The position numbers and the translations under genes are program-made. The notes below the pieces were generated by a model. It saw nothing but the letters and a program-made list of their open reading frames with translations. It was not told the DNA's origin and searched no databases. Source: an uncultured Pseudomonadales bacterium (GTDB taxonomy: Bacteria > Pseudomonadota > Gammaproteobacteria > Pseudomonadales > Porticoccaceae). Taken from it: a stretch of DNA of 64,000 nucleotides. Numbering within the stretch: position 1 is the stretch's first letter; every line of letters starts with the position of its first letter. Shown piece by piece: positions 1 through 8,223 of this stretch. Where the stretch lies: assembly GCA_943787675.1 (NCBI GenBank), contig CALSNK010000003.1, positions 29,718 through 93,717 on the forward strand. The letters are read 5' to 3'.

Positions 1-496
1 GGGCCTGTAAAAAATCATAGACAGGATTGCCATGAGCGCGATACATGCCGTCCATCTGAAACACCGAAGAAATCGCTGCAGTGCCTATTTCTAAGGTGGT
101 GTAATGAATACCCAGCAACATAACGCCGCGACCTTTTGCTGCACTGAGATTCTCTAGCCCTTCAAACTGCAGTAGCTTGGAGAAACGCTTTTTAGACCAC
201 CACCAGGCAATCCCCACTTCCATAAAAGCGATGCCCGTACTAATGAAATTTGCTCTGAGCATGACTTCGTTCTGCTCAGGGGTCTGCTTTGGAAAGCACA
301 GTTCAATATTGCGCTGGGCGATGGTTTTTCGGCGACTAGGAAAGCGATAGATAGCCAATCCAATTCCCTTACCCAACAGTAATAGTAGTGGAAACGGCAA
401 CGCAGTGACGGCACGCCACAGCCCAAAAGCCAACCAGATTGGCCAGTGGCGCGGGTGCAATAGGTTGGTCTTAAACTGCGTACCTTTAGAACTCAT
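1..496 (-). CDS. lpxL: Lipid A biosynthesis acyltransferase, N-terminal part (runs off window)
   Basis: The first 165 codons read from an ATG at 494-496; the C-terminal half lies outside the window. The N-terminus has the HPRHWPIW segment typical of LpxL/HtrB, followed by a hydrophobic anchor (ALPFPLLLLLG). Near residues 138-142 is HYTTLE, matching the H-x4-(D/E) acyltransferase motif. The family transfers a secondary acyl chain from acyl-ACP to Kdo2-lipid IVA at the inner face of the cytoplasmic membrane. LpxL rather than LpxM or LpxP is chosen from the N-terminal wording alone, so the exact acyl specificity is uncertain. Confidence 0.8.
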   Translation of the reverse strand, partial: MSSKGTQFKTNLLHPRHWPIWLAFGLWRAVTALPFPLLLLLGKGIGLAIYRFPSRRKTIAQRNIELCFPKQTPEQNEVMLRANFISTGIAFMEVGIAWWWSKKRFSKLLQFEGLENLSAAKGRGVMLLGIHYTTLEIGTAAISSVFQMDGMYRAHGNPVYDFLQA

Positions 497-505
497 AGCA
501 GGGCC

Positions 506-1696
506 TTAGATTAAATTGCCAATGGCGACATCTGGGTTCACCTCAGCCTGATAGTCGACGCCCTCGACTTCAAACCCGAACAACTTTAAAAATTCCTGTT
601 TGTAGCCCACAAAATCCGTGGTCTCATGAAGGTTTTCGGTACTGATATTGGCCCAGGCATTGGCAACCTTGGCCTGAATTTCTGGGCGCATCTCCAACTC
701 ATCAACACGCAGGCGGCCCTCTTCATCAGTGCGCGGGCTATCGCTGTACAAGCACTCACTGAACAAGCGATAGAGCTGTTCGATACAGCCTTCGTGGCTA
801 CCGTCAAGCTTCATTTCTTTAAACAGCATGGCCAGATAGAGGGGCATAATAGGAATCGCTGAACTAGCCTGGGTGACTACGGCTTTGAGTACCGCGACTC
901 GAGCGTCGCCACCGGTGGCAGCTAACTTGTCGCGAATGGCCAGCACCTTGGTATCCAGATCTTTCTTAGCCTGACCAATGGTGCCATCCCAGTACAGGTC
1001 CCAGGTGATCTTCTCACCTATATAGGTAAAGGCAGTCGTTTTAGCGCCGTCGGCTAATACACCAGCCTCGTCTAGAGCATCCATCCACATCTGCCAGTCT
1101 TCGCCACCCATAACGGTCACTGTGTCAGAAATTTCCTGATCATTGGCCGCATCTAGGCTAAATTCTTGAATGGTTTCTTTGTCGGTATTAATGCCGCGCA
1201 TGGTGACATTTTTGCCCACGGGCTTAAGTGTAGAGTTAAAGACCTCACCTGTTTTAGGGTGCTGTCGGCGCGGAGACGCAAGGCTATAGATAACCAGATC
1301 GACCTGACCTAAATCCGCTTTTATAGTATCGATGCAGCGCTGCTTTACATCATCGGAAAACGCATCGCCATTCAGGCTCTTGGCATACAGGCCATCCTGC
1401 TCGGCAAATTTGTGAAAGGCTGCACTGTTGTACCAGCCAGCGGTACCTGGCTTGGTCTCGGTACCTGGCTTCTCAAAGAACACACCCAGCGTTGAGGCAC
1501 CGCCGCCAAAAGCTGCTGTGATACGGGCTGCCAAGCCATAGCCCGTAGACGAGCCAATGACTAACACGCGCTTAGGGGCGCTTTCTATCGGGCCCTGAGC
1601 TTTAATAAAATCTATTTGATTTTTGACATTGGCTTCGCAGCCAGTTGGGTGTGTAGTGATACACATAAAGCCGCGAACGCGGGGCTTAATTATCAT
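506..1696 (-). CDS. fabV: Enoyl-[acyl-carrier-protein] / trans-2-enoyl-CoA reductase FabV
   Basis: This is the NADH-dependent reductase for the last step of the fatty-acid elongation cycle, of the FabV type known for triclosan tolerance. The protein is about 396 residues, the usual length. It begins [10 protein letters not shown] and has the [10 protein letters not shown] signature, a Rossmann segment [16 protein letters not shown] and a catalytic Y-x8-K ([10 protein letters not shown]). The start at 1696 is preferred over an upstream GTG/ATG option at 1714 because it matches the family N-terminus and has GGAGA about 8 bases upstream. It sits just upstream of lpxL on the same strand, which fits a lipid-biosynthesis context. 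Confidence 0.93.
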   Translation of the reverse strand: MIIKPRVRGFMCITTHPTGCEANVKNQIDFIKAQGPIESAPKRVLVIGSSTGYGLAARITAAFGGGASTLGVFFEKPGTETKPGTAGWYNSAAFHKFAEQDGLYAKSLNGDAFSDDVKQRCIDTIKADLGQVDLVIYSLASPRRQHPKTGEVFNSTLKPVGKNVTMRGINTDKETIQEFSLDAANDQEISDTVTVMGGEDWQMWMDALDEAGVLADGAKTTAFTYIGEKITWDLYWDGTIGQAKKDLDTKVLAIRDKLAATGGDARVAVLKAVVTQASSAIPIMPLYLAMLFKEMKLDGSHEGCIEQLYRLFSECLYSDSPRTDEEGRLRVDELEMRPEIQAKVANAWANISTENLHETTDFVGYKQEFLKLFGFEVEGVDYQAEVNPDVAIGNLI

Positions 1697-1857
1697 GTCG
1701 CTGTCTCCATACATTGTGTTAGTGGCAGGTACTGAAATTTCAGCGGCAATGATACAGCACTGGCCCTAATCTAGTAAGGTTTGTTCAGGACTTAAAACCA
1801 CGCCGATGCTATGCTGTGGCACATAAAAAGAAGTCGTGTAATTTATTAGGCGTTTTA

Positions 1858-2946
1858 ATGACCCAGCCCAAAAACCTCCCCTACCCCTTTATGCGGCCAG
1901 AGTTTCTGCAAGCATTAGAAAACAGCAAAAGTGCCTCTGAACAGTCTGGCTGGCAGCCCATTCATCTATCGCTTGTGGACGGTGATCAAACTGGGTTTAT
2001 GCCCCTGTATCTCAAAGAGCACTCCATGGGTGAATATGTTTTCGATCACGCCTGGGCCAATGCCTACCATGAAAATGGTCTTGAATACTTCCCCAAACTT
2101 CTCACTGCTATTCCCTTTACACCCTCTACAGGCCCCAGAATACGCGGCATAGAATTACTCGAACAGAATCACTGCAATCAGCTTTTCGAAGAGGTGCTGA
2201 GCGTTGCCGATGAAACAGATGCCTCAAGCTGGCACCTGCTGTTCCCTCAGGCCCGGGAGTTAGAGCTGTTCAATGATCCCCGCCTATTACAGAGAAGCGG
2301 CGTGCAATACCATTGGCACAATCGTGATTTTCAGAGCTTTGATGATTTTCTTGGCACCATGAATTCCCGCAAACGCAAAATGGTGCGCAAAGAGCGCGCC
2401 GAAATTGTACGCCAGAATATCGACGTTGAGGTTTTGGTGGGTGCTGATATTAGCGAAGAGATTTGGGGCCTGTTTTATCAGCTTTATGAGCGTACCTACG
2501 CTAAACGCAATGGCACTAGAGGTTATTTAACTCGCGCATTTTTCACTGAAATAGCCGCGACCATGCCTGACCAAATTGCCATGGCTGTGGCCAGCCAAGA
2601 GGGCATTCCCATTGCCTGTGCACTGTACTTTTTCGATTCAGATACATTGTATGGACGCTACTGGGGAAGTGTCGCTGAGTTTTCCTACCTGCATTTTGAA
2701 CTCTGCTATTACCTTGGTATTGAGTTTGCCATCGAGCGAGGATTACAGCGCTATGATGCCGGCGCTCAGGGAGAACACAAGCTTATGCGCGGCTTTGAAC
2801 CGATTAAAACCCATTCATTACATTGGATAAGGCATCCAGAATTTAGAGATGCCATTGCGCGCTATTTAACCCAGGAAGAGCGATCTATTGATAGCCATAT
2901 GCAACAGGCGGAAGACCTGCTGCCCTTTAAGAAGGCTCAGGCCTAA
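1858..2946 (+). CDS. GNAT-fold N-acetyltransferase-like protein (COG3146/DUF482 family)
   Basis: A 362-residue protein of the family sometimes called peptidoglycan biosynthesis/recognition proteins. These have FemAB/GNAT-like folds, and their substrate is not established. Visible family features are the N-terminal PFMRPEFLQALE...SGWQPIHL block, a central RKRKMVRKERAEI basic segment, and GRYWGS followed by HFELCYYLGIEFAI and GAQGEHKLMRGF near the C-terminus. The ATG at 1858 is preferred to a GTG at 1816, because the 14 extra residues do not resemble the family. Transcribed divergently from fabV. Function is inferred from fold family only. Confidence 0.75.
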   Translation: MTQPKNLPYPFMRPEFLQALENSKSASEQSGWQPIHLSLVDGDQTGFMPLYLKEHSMGEYVFDHAWANAYHENGLEYFPKLLTAIPFTPSTGPRIRGIELLEQNHCNQLFEEVLSVADETDASSWHLLFPQARELELFNDPRLLQRSGVQYHWHNRDFQSFDDFLGTMNSRKRKMVRKERAEIVRQNIDVEVLVGADISEEIWGLFYQLYERTYAKRNGTRGYLTRAFFTEIAATMPDQIAMAVASQEGIPIACALYFFDSDTLYGRYWGSVAEFSYLHFELCYYLGIEFAIERGLQRYDAGAQGEHKLMRGFEPIKTHSLHWIRHPEFRDAIARYLTQEERSIDSHMQQAEDLLPFKKAQA

Positions 2947-3060
2947 CAAGATAAAGAGTAAGAGACTGAGTGAGATAAAGACAAAGTAAAAGCAAGTGCA
3001 GGTATAGAGAAGGAAAGCGTGACTTAGAGGGCCCGGCTAAAAAGACAGCACCCTGCTTAA

Positions 3061-3507
3061 CTACCACTCACCAATATTTTCCATTGATGCCCAGGGCTCG
3101 AGCACTGGAAGCGCATCACCTTGCTGCAGCAATTCGATAGATATATTGTCTGGTGAGCGTATAAAGGCCATATGGCCATCACGTGGCGGACGGTTAATAG
3201 TCACGCCCGCTTGCATAAGCTGCTCACAGGTTTCATAGATATTATCGACGCGATAAGCCAGGTGACCAAAGTTGCGGCCGCCGGTATATTCTGCAGGATC
3301 CCAGTTATGGGTCAGCTCAATAACCGGAGCACTGTGCTTGTGGGCCGTATCAAGATCTGCAGCCGCGGCGAGAAAAACCAGCGTGAAACGCCCTCTTTCA
3401 CTGTCCTTTCTGTACACCTCAGTTAACCCTAAACCCTCACAGTAAAACGCCAGTGATTGTTCAAGATCAGAAACACGAACCATTGTGTGAAGAAATTGCA
3501 GACCCAT
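3061..3507 (-). CDS. gloA: VOC-family lyase, glyoxalase I-like
   Basis: The 148-residue protein has two beta-alpha-beta-beta-beta units. Candidate metal ligands sit in the expected places: His in LHTMVRV, Glu in IELTHNWD, His in FGHLAYRV and Glu in ISIELLQQ. That set matches lactoylglutathione lyase, which isomerises the methylglyoxal-glutathione hemithioacetal to S-lactoylglutathione in the cytoplasm. The arrangement is close to GloA, but other vicinal-oxygen-chelate enzymes cannot be excluded. It lies 39 bp downstream of aceF on the same strand. Confidence 0.78.
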   Translation of the reverse strand: MGLQFLHTMVRVSDLEQSLAFYCEGLGLTEVYRKDSERGRFTLVFLAAAADLDTAHKHSAPVIELTHNWDPAEYTGGRNFGHLAYRVDNIYETCEQLMQAGVTINRPPRDGHMAFIRSPDNISIELLQQGDALPVLEPWASMENIGEW

Positions 3508-3546
3508 AATTTTTCTCTAATTAATAAACGTTACCAAGCGCCGAAA

Positions 3547-5235
3547 TTATAGCGCGAGATAACGTATATCGCTCAACAGTTTTACCAAATGGGTCATAAA
3601 GCGACCCGCATCGCCACCATTAATTACCCTATGGTCGTAGGATAAACACAGGGGCAAGGTCAGTCGTGGGGCAAATTCACTGCCATTCCATACCGGTTTC
3701 ATCTGAGATTTTGAAACCCCAAGAATACCTACCTCAGGGGCATTAACGATCGGGGTAAAACCCGTTCCGCCAATTGCGCCTAAGCTAGACAGCGTAAAAC
3801 AACCACCCTGCATATCTGAAGGTTTGAGCTTTCCATCACGGGCTAGACCTGCCAGAGACATAATATCTTCAGAGATTTCCCAGATGCCTTTTTCATTGGC
3901 ATCTTTAATAACGGGAACCATCAGGCCGCGGGGCGTATCTACTGCCATGCCGACATTGATGTAATGCTTCTGAATAACATGCTCACCATCGCCAGCCAGT
4001 GAACGATTAAATTCAGGATTGGCATGCAATGAGGCAGCAATAGCTTTGATCAAGAAGGCCACGGGCGTCACGCGAATACCGCGCTTTTCGCCCTCGGCTT
4101 TAAGCGACTTACGGAAGTCTTCAAGTTCGGTAATGTCTGCATCATCAAACTGGGTAACATGGGGAACATTGAGCCAGTTACGCTGCATGTTGCTGCCAGT
4201 CAGCTTTTGAATCTTGGTCAGCTTGATAGATTCGATCTCACCAAACTGACTGAAGTCGACTGCAGGTACTTCGGGAATACCTGAACCGGTTGCCGCTGAT
4301 GCAGGATTGTTTAGCGCATTCTTTACGAAGCTATCGACATCGTTCTTTTGGATACGGCCACGTGGGCCTGTACCTGAAACCTTTTCGAGGCTAACCCCAA
4401 GCTCTCTTGCTAGCATCCGCACCGAGGGACCTGCATATACGTCTGCTGATGCGCCGTCTTCTGTAGCGGCTGGGGCAGATATTGCAGTCGGGGCTTTGAC
4501 TGGGGCCGGGGCTGCTGCTGGTGCTACTGACGGGCTTTTAGCCGCAGCCGCAACCGGTGCCGCTTCTACTGGAAAAGCGGTTACTTCTCCCTCAGCATTC
4601 GACACCTGCAAAATAGCGACCTGACTGCCAGTGCGCAATTTGTCACCTTCGGCGGCGAGGATTTTAATGACTTTGCCTGAATGGGAGGAAGGCACATCCA
4701 TGGTTGCTTTGTCTGACTCTAAGACAACTAAGGTATCGCCCTCTTCAACCTGATCACCAATGGCAATGGAAATTTCAATCAGATCCACTTCATCGTCGCT
4801 GCCAATATCTGGGACAACGATTAATTGCTCAGACTCAACCGCTGGAGCTTTAGCGGCTGGTGCTTGTTCTGCTGGCTGAGGCTCTTTATTTGGCTGAAGC
4901 TCTTTATTTGACTGAGGCTCTTTATTTAGCTGAGGCTCTTCCTCTTCAACAGGTGTCTCTTCAACAGGTGCTTCTTCTTGCGCAGGCTGTTCAGCAGCAC
5001 CAGTTTCAATCTCGGCAATGGCATCGCCCACCTTAACGGTTGCGCCGTCCGCCACCAGATACTTAACCAGGGAACCGGCAAAGGGGCTTGGCACATCCAT
5101 GCTGGCCTTATCAGACTCTAGCACTATCAGGGAATCTTCCAGTCCTACGGCATCACCTGGCGTCAAATTCAACTCAATTACATCGACGCTCTCTGCACCA
5201 CCAAGATCCGGAACTGTTACGATTTCTACTGCCAC
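3547..5235 (-). CDS. aceF: Pyruvate dehydrogenase E2, dihydrolipoyllysine acetyltransferase
   Basis: Core acetyltransferase of the pyruvate dehydrogenase complex. Two lipoyl domains are present, with the acceptor lysines at about K43 and K176 inside ESDKASMDV and ESDKATMDV. A peripheral-subunit-binding domain (VRMLARELGVSLEKVSGTGPRGRI) and a catalytic domain follow, the latter ending in the DHRVINGGDAG active-site motif. The linker after lipoyl domain 1 is a Glu-Pro-Gln-Asn-Lys repeat. The start is GTG at 5235 with AAGGG upstream. It follows aceE by about 70 bp, and the two are surely an operon. No E3 (lpd) gene is in the window. Confidence 0.96.
   Translation of the reverse strand: MAVEIVTVPDLGGAESVDVIELNLTPGDAVGLEDSLIVLESDKASMDVPSPFAGSLVKYLVADGATVKVGDAIAEIETGAAEQPAQEEAPVEETPVEEEEPQLNKEPQSNKELQPNKEPQPAEQAPAAKAPAVESEQLIVVPDIGSDDEVDLIEISIAIGDQVEEGDTLVVLESDKATMDVPSSHSGKVIKILAAEGDKLRTGSQVAILQVSNAEGEVTAFPVEAAPVAAAAKSPSVAPAAAPAPVKAPTAISAPAATEDGASADVYAGPSVRMLARELGVSLEKVSGTGPRGRIQKNDVDSFVKNALNNPASAATGSGIPEVPAVDFSQFGEIESIKLTKIQKLTGSNMQRNWLNVPHVTQFDDADITELEDFRKSLKAEGEKRGIRVTPVAFLIKAIAASLHANPEFNRSLAGDGEHVIQKHYINVGMAVDTPRGLMVPVIKDANEKGIWEISEDIMSLAGLARDGKLKPSDMQGGCFTLSSLGAIGGTGFTPIVNAPEVGILGVSKSQMKPVWNGSEFAPRLTLPLCLSYDHRVINGGDAGRFMTHLVKLLSDIRYLAL
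4880..4945 (-). repeat. 18-bp in-frame linker repeat inside aceF
   Basis: About four units of 18 bp encode N-K-E-(P/L)-Q-x in the flexible linker between the two lipoyl domains of AceF. Each unit has the core GAGCCTCAG or a one-base variant (GAGCTTCAG). Related GAGCC(C)TCAG cores occur in the linkers of dnaX and fimV in this window. Such linkers in E2 are normally Ala-Pro rich; here the charged repeat precedes an Ala-rich part. Confidence 0.7.
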
Positions 5236-5305
5236 TTTATTGCCCTTTTATAGTTACCTAAACGTTACCCTAAATACCACTTAACAGTTGCTGCTATTTA
5301 CCAAC

Positions 5306-7963
5306 TTACAGATAGAGAGGATTAGCTTTCTCTGGATCAATACCAAATGTCTCAATTGCCTTGGCAACCACTGACGACTTAATAGCACCCTGATCTGCCA
5401 ACGCTTTCAATGCAGAGACCGCAATAAAGTAACGGTCAACTTCAAAGAAATGACGCAGTGCCGCACGGCTATCACTGCGACCGAATCCATCGGTACCCAA
5501 CACACTCATGGGGCTACTAATGTAGCTCCGCATCTGCTCGGCGTAGTTTTTCATATAGTCAGTGGCGATAACTACCGGCGCACTGTTGTCGCCAAGTTGC
5601 TCTGCTATATAAGAGTTTTTAGCCTTCTTAGTGGGGTGCAATAGATTCCACCGATCGATTGCCTGACCTTCACGAACCAGTTCATTAATACTGGTAAGAC
5701 TCCAGATATCGGCGTCTACTGAATAGTCTTGCTTAAGAATTTTAGCGGCAGCAATTACTTCATTAAGAATAGTACCTGCACCCATTAAGGTTACGTTCAG
5801 CGACTTGCCCGATGCTTTCTTAGCCACAGCAGGCAGTTTATACATGCCCTTAATAATGCCCTCTTCGACTCCTTTCGGCAGCTCAGGCTGAACATAGTTT
5901 TCGTTCATGGTGGTGAGGTAGTAGAAGCAGTTTTCTTTTTTCTCGAACATGCATCGAATGCCGTCTTGAATAATCACAGTCAGTTCGTAACTGTAAGCCG
6001 CGTCATAACTCTTACAGTTGGGAATGGTATTGGCCAGTATCAGGCTGTGTCCATCCTGGTGCTGCAAACCCTCACCGTTCAAGGTGGTTCTACCGGCAGT
6101 GGCACCAATCAAAAAGCCGCGCGCCTGACTGTCGCCAGAGGCCCAGGCCAGATCGCCAATACGTTGAAAGCCAAACATAGAATAGAACACATAGAACGGA
6201 ATCATTGGGCAGGCACTGGTGCTGTAGGCCGTTGCCAGTGCTAACCAGGCCGACATCGCGCCCGCTTCGTTAATGCCCTCTTCGAGAATAACGCCCTTTT
6301 TATCTTCTTTGTAATACATGATCTGCTGGTGATCATGGGGAACATATTGCTGGCCCACCGAGGTGTAGATCCCCAGCTGACGGAACATACCTTCCATCCC
6401 GAAGGTGCGGGCTTCGTCCGGCACAATGGGCACCACTGACTTACCAATATTTTTGTCTTTAATCAGCGTAGACAGCACTCGAACAAAAGCCATGGTTGTT
6501 GAAATTTCACGCTCGCCGCTGCTTTCAAGCTGTTTTTTAAACGCACTTAAGGGCGGCACAACCATGGGCTCAAAGTGATGCTTGCGCGCGGGCAGTGGTC
6601 CACCCAGCGCCTCGCGACGTCTCTTCATATAGGTGAGTTCGGGGCTGTCTTCTGCCGGGCGATAATAGGGTACATCTTTTAATTCATCGTCCGAGATAGG
6701 CAGACCAAAGCGATCTCGGAAGCCACGCAGGCTGTCCATATCAAGCTTTTTAACCGAATGAGTATCGTTAGCGGCCTGACCATCTCCGAGCCCATAACCC
6801 TTAACCGTGTGAGCAAGAATTACCGTGGGCTTGCCCTTGCTGGCAACGGCTTCAGAATAGGCGGCATAAACCTTATAGGGATCGTGACCACCGCGGTTGA
6901 GAGCCATAATCTGGTCGTCGGTCATATCTTTTACCAACTCGAGCAACTCTGGGTACTTGCCAAAGAAATGCTCACGAGTATAGGCACCACCATTGTATTT
7001 GTAGTTTTGCAGCTCGCCATCGCAGACTTCATTCATGCGCTTGATGAGCATACCGCTCTTGTCTTTTTCTAACAGTGCGTCCCAGTGACGACCCCAGACC
7101 ACTTTGATCACATTCCAACCAGCACCGCGGAAGACGCCTTCCAGCTCCTGCATGATTTTACCGTTACCACGCACAGGACCATCAAGGCGCTGCAGGTTAC
7201 AGTTGATTACAAAAATAAGATTTTCTAGACCTTCGCGACCAGCCAGAGAGATTGCACCCAAGCTTTCCGGCTCATCACATTCGCCATCGCCCAAGAATGC
7301 CCAAACCTTTCTCTCACCGCGGGCAACCATGCCGCGCGCCGAAAGATAGCGCATGATGTGCGCCTGATAAATAGCCTGAATTGGGCCAAGGCCCATAGAG
7401 ACGGTGGGAAACTGCCAGTAGTCCGGCATTAACCAGGGGTGCGGGTAAGACGATAGGCCAGTGCCATCGACCTCGCGGCGAAATTTGTCCAGCTGCTCTT
7501 CGCTAAGACGGCCCTCAAGGAACGACCTTGCATACATACCAGGTGCACTGTGGCCCTGAAAGAACACCAGATCACCAAGATTGTCGCCCTCATTGCCGCG
7601 GAAGAAATAGTTAAAGCCAATGTCGTAGAGGGTTGCTGCAGAGGAGAAGCTGGCGATATGGCCGCCAATACCTTCACTCTGCTTATTTGCACGCATCACC
7701 ATAGCCAGTGCATTCCAGCGCACCAATGAACGAATACGGCGCTCCATAAACAGATCGCCGGGCATGGCTTTTTCGCGGCTTACGGGAATAGTATTGCGGA
7801 AGGGAGTGGTCACCGACTGGGGCAATTGCACACCGGTCTCTGCTGCATGCTCCTGTAACTGACTAAGAATATAGTTAGCCCTGTCGTCACCCTGAGCGCG
7901 ACAGATTGAATCAAAGGCGTCTAGCCATTCTTGCGTTTCAGTGGGGTCTAAATCCTGCAACAT
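5306..7963 (-). CDS. aceE: Pyruvate dehydrogenase E1 component (homodimeric type)
   Basis: Thiamine-diphosphate enzyme that decarboxylates pyruvate and reductively acetylates the E2 lipoyl group. From the ATG at 7963 it is 885 residues, close to E. coli AceE. It shows the ThDP motif starting GDGECDEPES and ending with NCN, as well as GHSAPGMYARSF and HDQQ-like PHDHQQIMYYKE segments. A GTG at 8023 would add 20 residues (MAVLFWPAITSK...) that do not match the family start; neither start has a convincing ribosome site. First gene of the aceE-aceF operon, transcribed from the AT-rich region around 8030-8220. Confidence 0.96.
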   Translation of the reverse strand: MLQDLDPTETQEWLDAFDSICRAQGDDRANYILSQLQEHAAETGVQLPQSVTTPFRNTIPVSREKAMPGDLFMERRIRSLVRWNALAMVMRANKQSEGIGGHIASFSSAATLYDIGFNYFFRGNEGDNLGDLVFFQGHSAPGMYARSFLEGRLSEEQLDKFRREVDGTGLSSYPHPWLMPDYWQFPTVSMGLGPIQAIYQAHIMRYLSARGMVARGERKVWAFLGDGECDEPESLGAISLAGREGLENLIFVINCNLQRLDGPVRGNGKIMQELEGVFRGAGWNVIKVVWGRHWDALLEKDKSGMLIKRMNEVCDGELQNYKYNGGAYTREHFFGKYPELLELVKDMTDDQIMALNRGGHDPYKVYAAYSEAVASKGKPTVILAHTVKGYGLGDGQAANDTHSVKKLDMDSLRGFRDRFGLPISDDELKDVPYYRPAEDSPELTYMKRRREALGGPLPARKHHFEPMVVPPLSAFKKQLESSGEREISTTMAFVRVLSTLIKDKNIGKSVVPIVPDEARTFGMEGMFRQLGIYTSVGQQYVPHDHQQIMYYKEDKKGVILEEGINEAGAMSAWLALATAYSTSACPMIPFYVFYSMFGFQRIGDLAWASGDSQARGFLIGATAGRTTLNGEGLQHQDGHSLILANTIPNCKSYDAAYSYELTVIIQDGIRCMFEKKENCFYYLTTMNENYVQPELPKGVEEGIIKGMYKLPAVAKKASGKSLNVTLMGAGTILNEVIAAAKILKQDYSVDADIWSLTSINELVREGQAIDRWNLLHPTKKAKNSYIAEQLGDNSAPVVIATDYMKNYAEQMRSYISSPMSVLGTDGFGRSDSRAALRHFFEVDRYFIAVSALKALADQGAIKSSVVAKAIETFGIDPEKANPLYL

Positions 7964-8052
7964 GCGGCACCAATCTAAGTTAGTTAACTTTGAGGTTATT
8001 GCGGGCCAAAATAGGACCGCCACGCTATAACCCTTTCGAGGCGCAATTTTAA

Positions 8053-8092
8053 TGTAGCTAAGCTACAAAATCAACTTAATGAATATTCATTA
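8053..8092. promoter_or_regulatory. Two palindromes in the aceEF upstream region (operator candidates)
   Basis: Upstream of aceE, in AT-rich DNA, is TGTAGC-TAA-GCTACA (8053-8067) followed by the perfect 16-bp palindrome TAATGAATATTCATTA (8077-8092). They lie roughly 90-130 bp before the aceE start codon, where operators and promoters are expected. Neither matches the E. coli PdhR consensus (AATTGGT-N3-ACCAATT), so the regulator is unknown. The palindromes are seen; the operator role is inferred. Confidence 0.4.
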
Positions 8093-8223
8093 TATAAAAT
8101 ATTATTATACAATCTACCTTACAAAAATACGCTAAGCCACTGTTTTTAAACAATTACGTTAAAATTAAAGCAAAACCCTAACAAGTTAGTTTAACTACAA
8201 GATATGCGGTTAAGGCTGAATAT

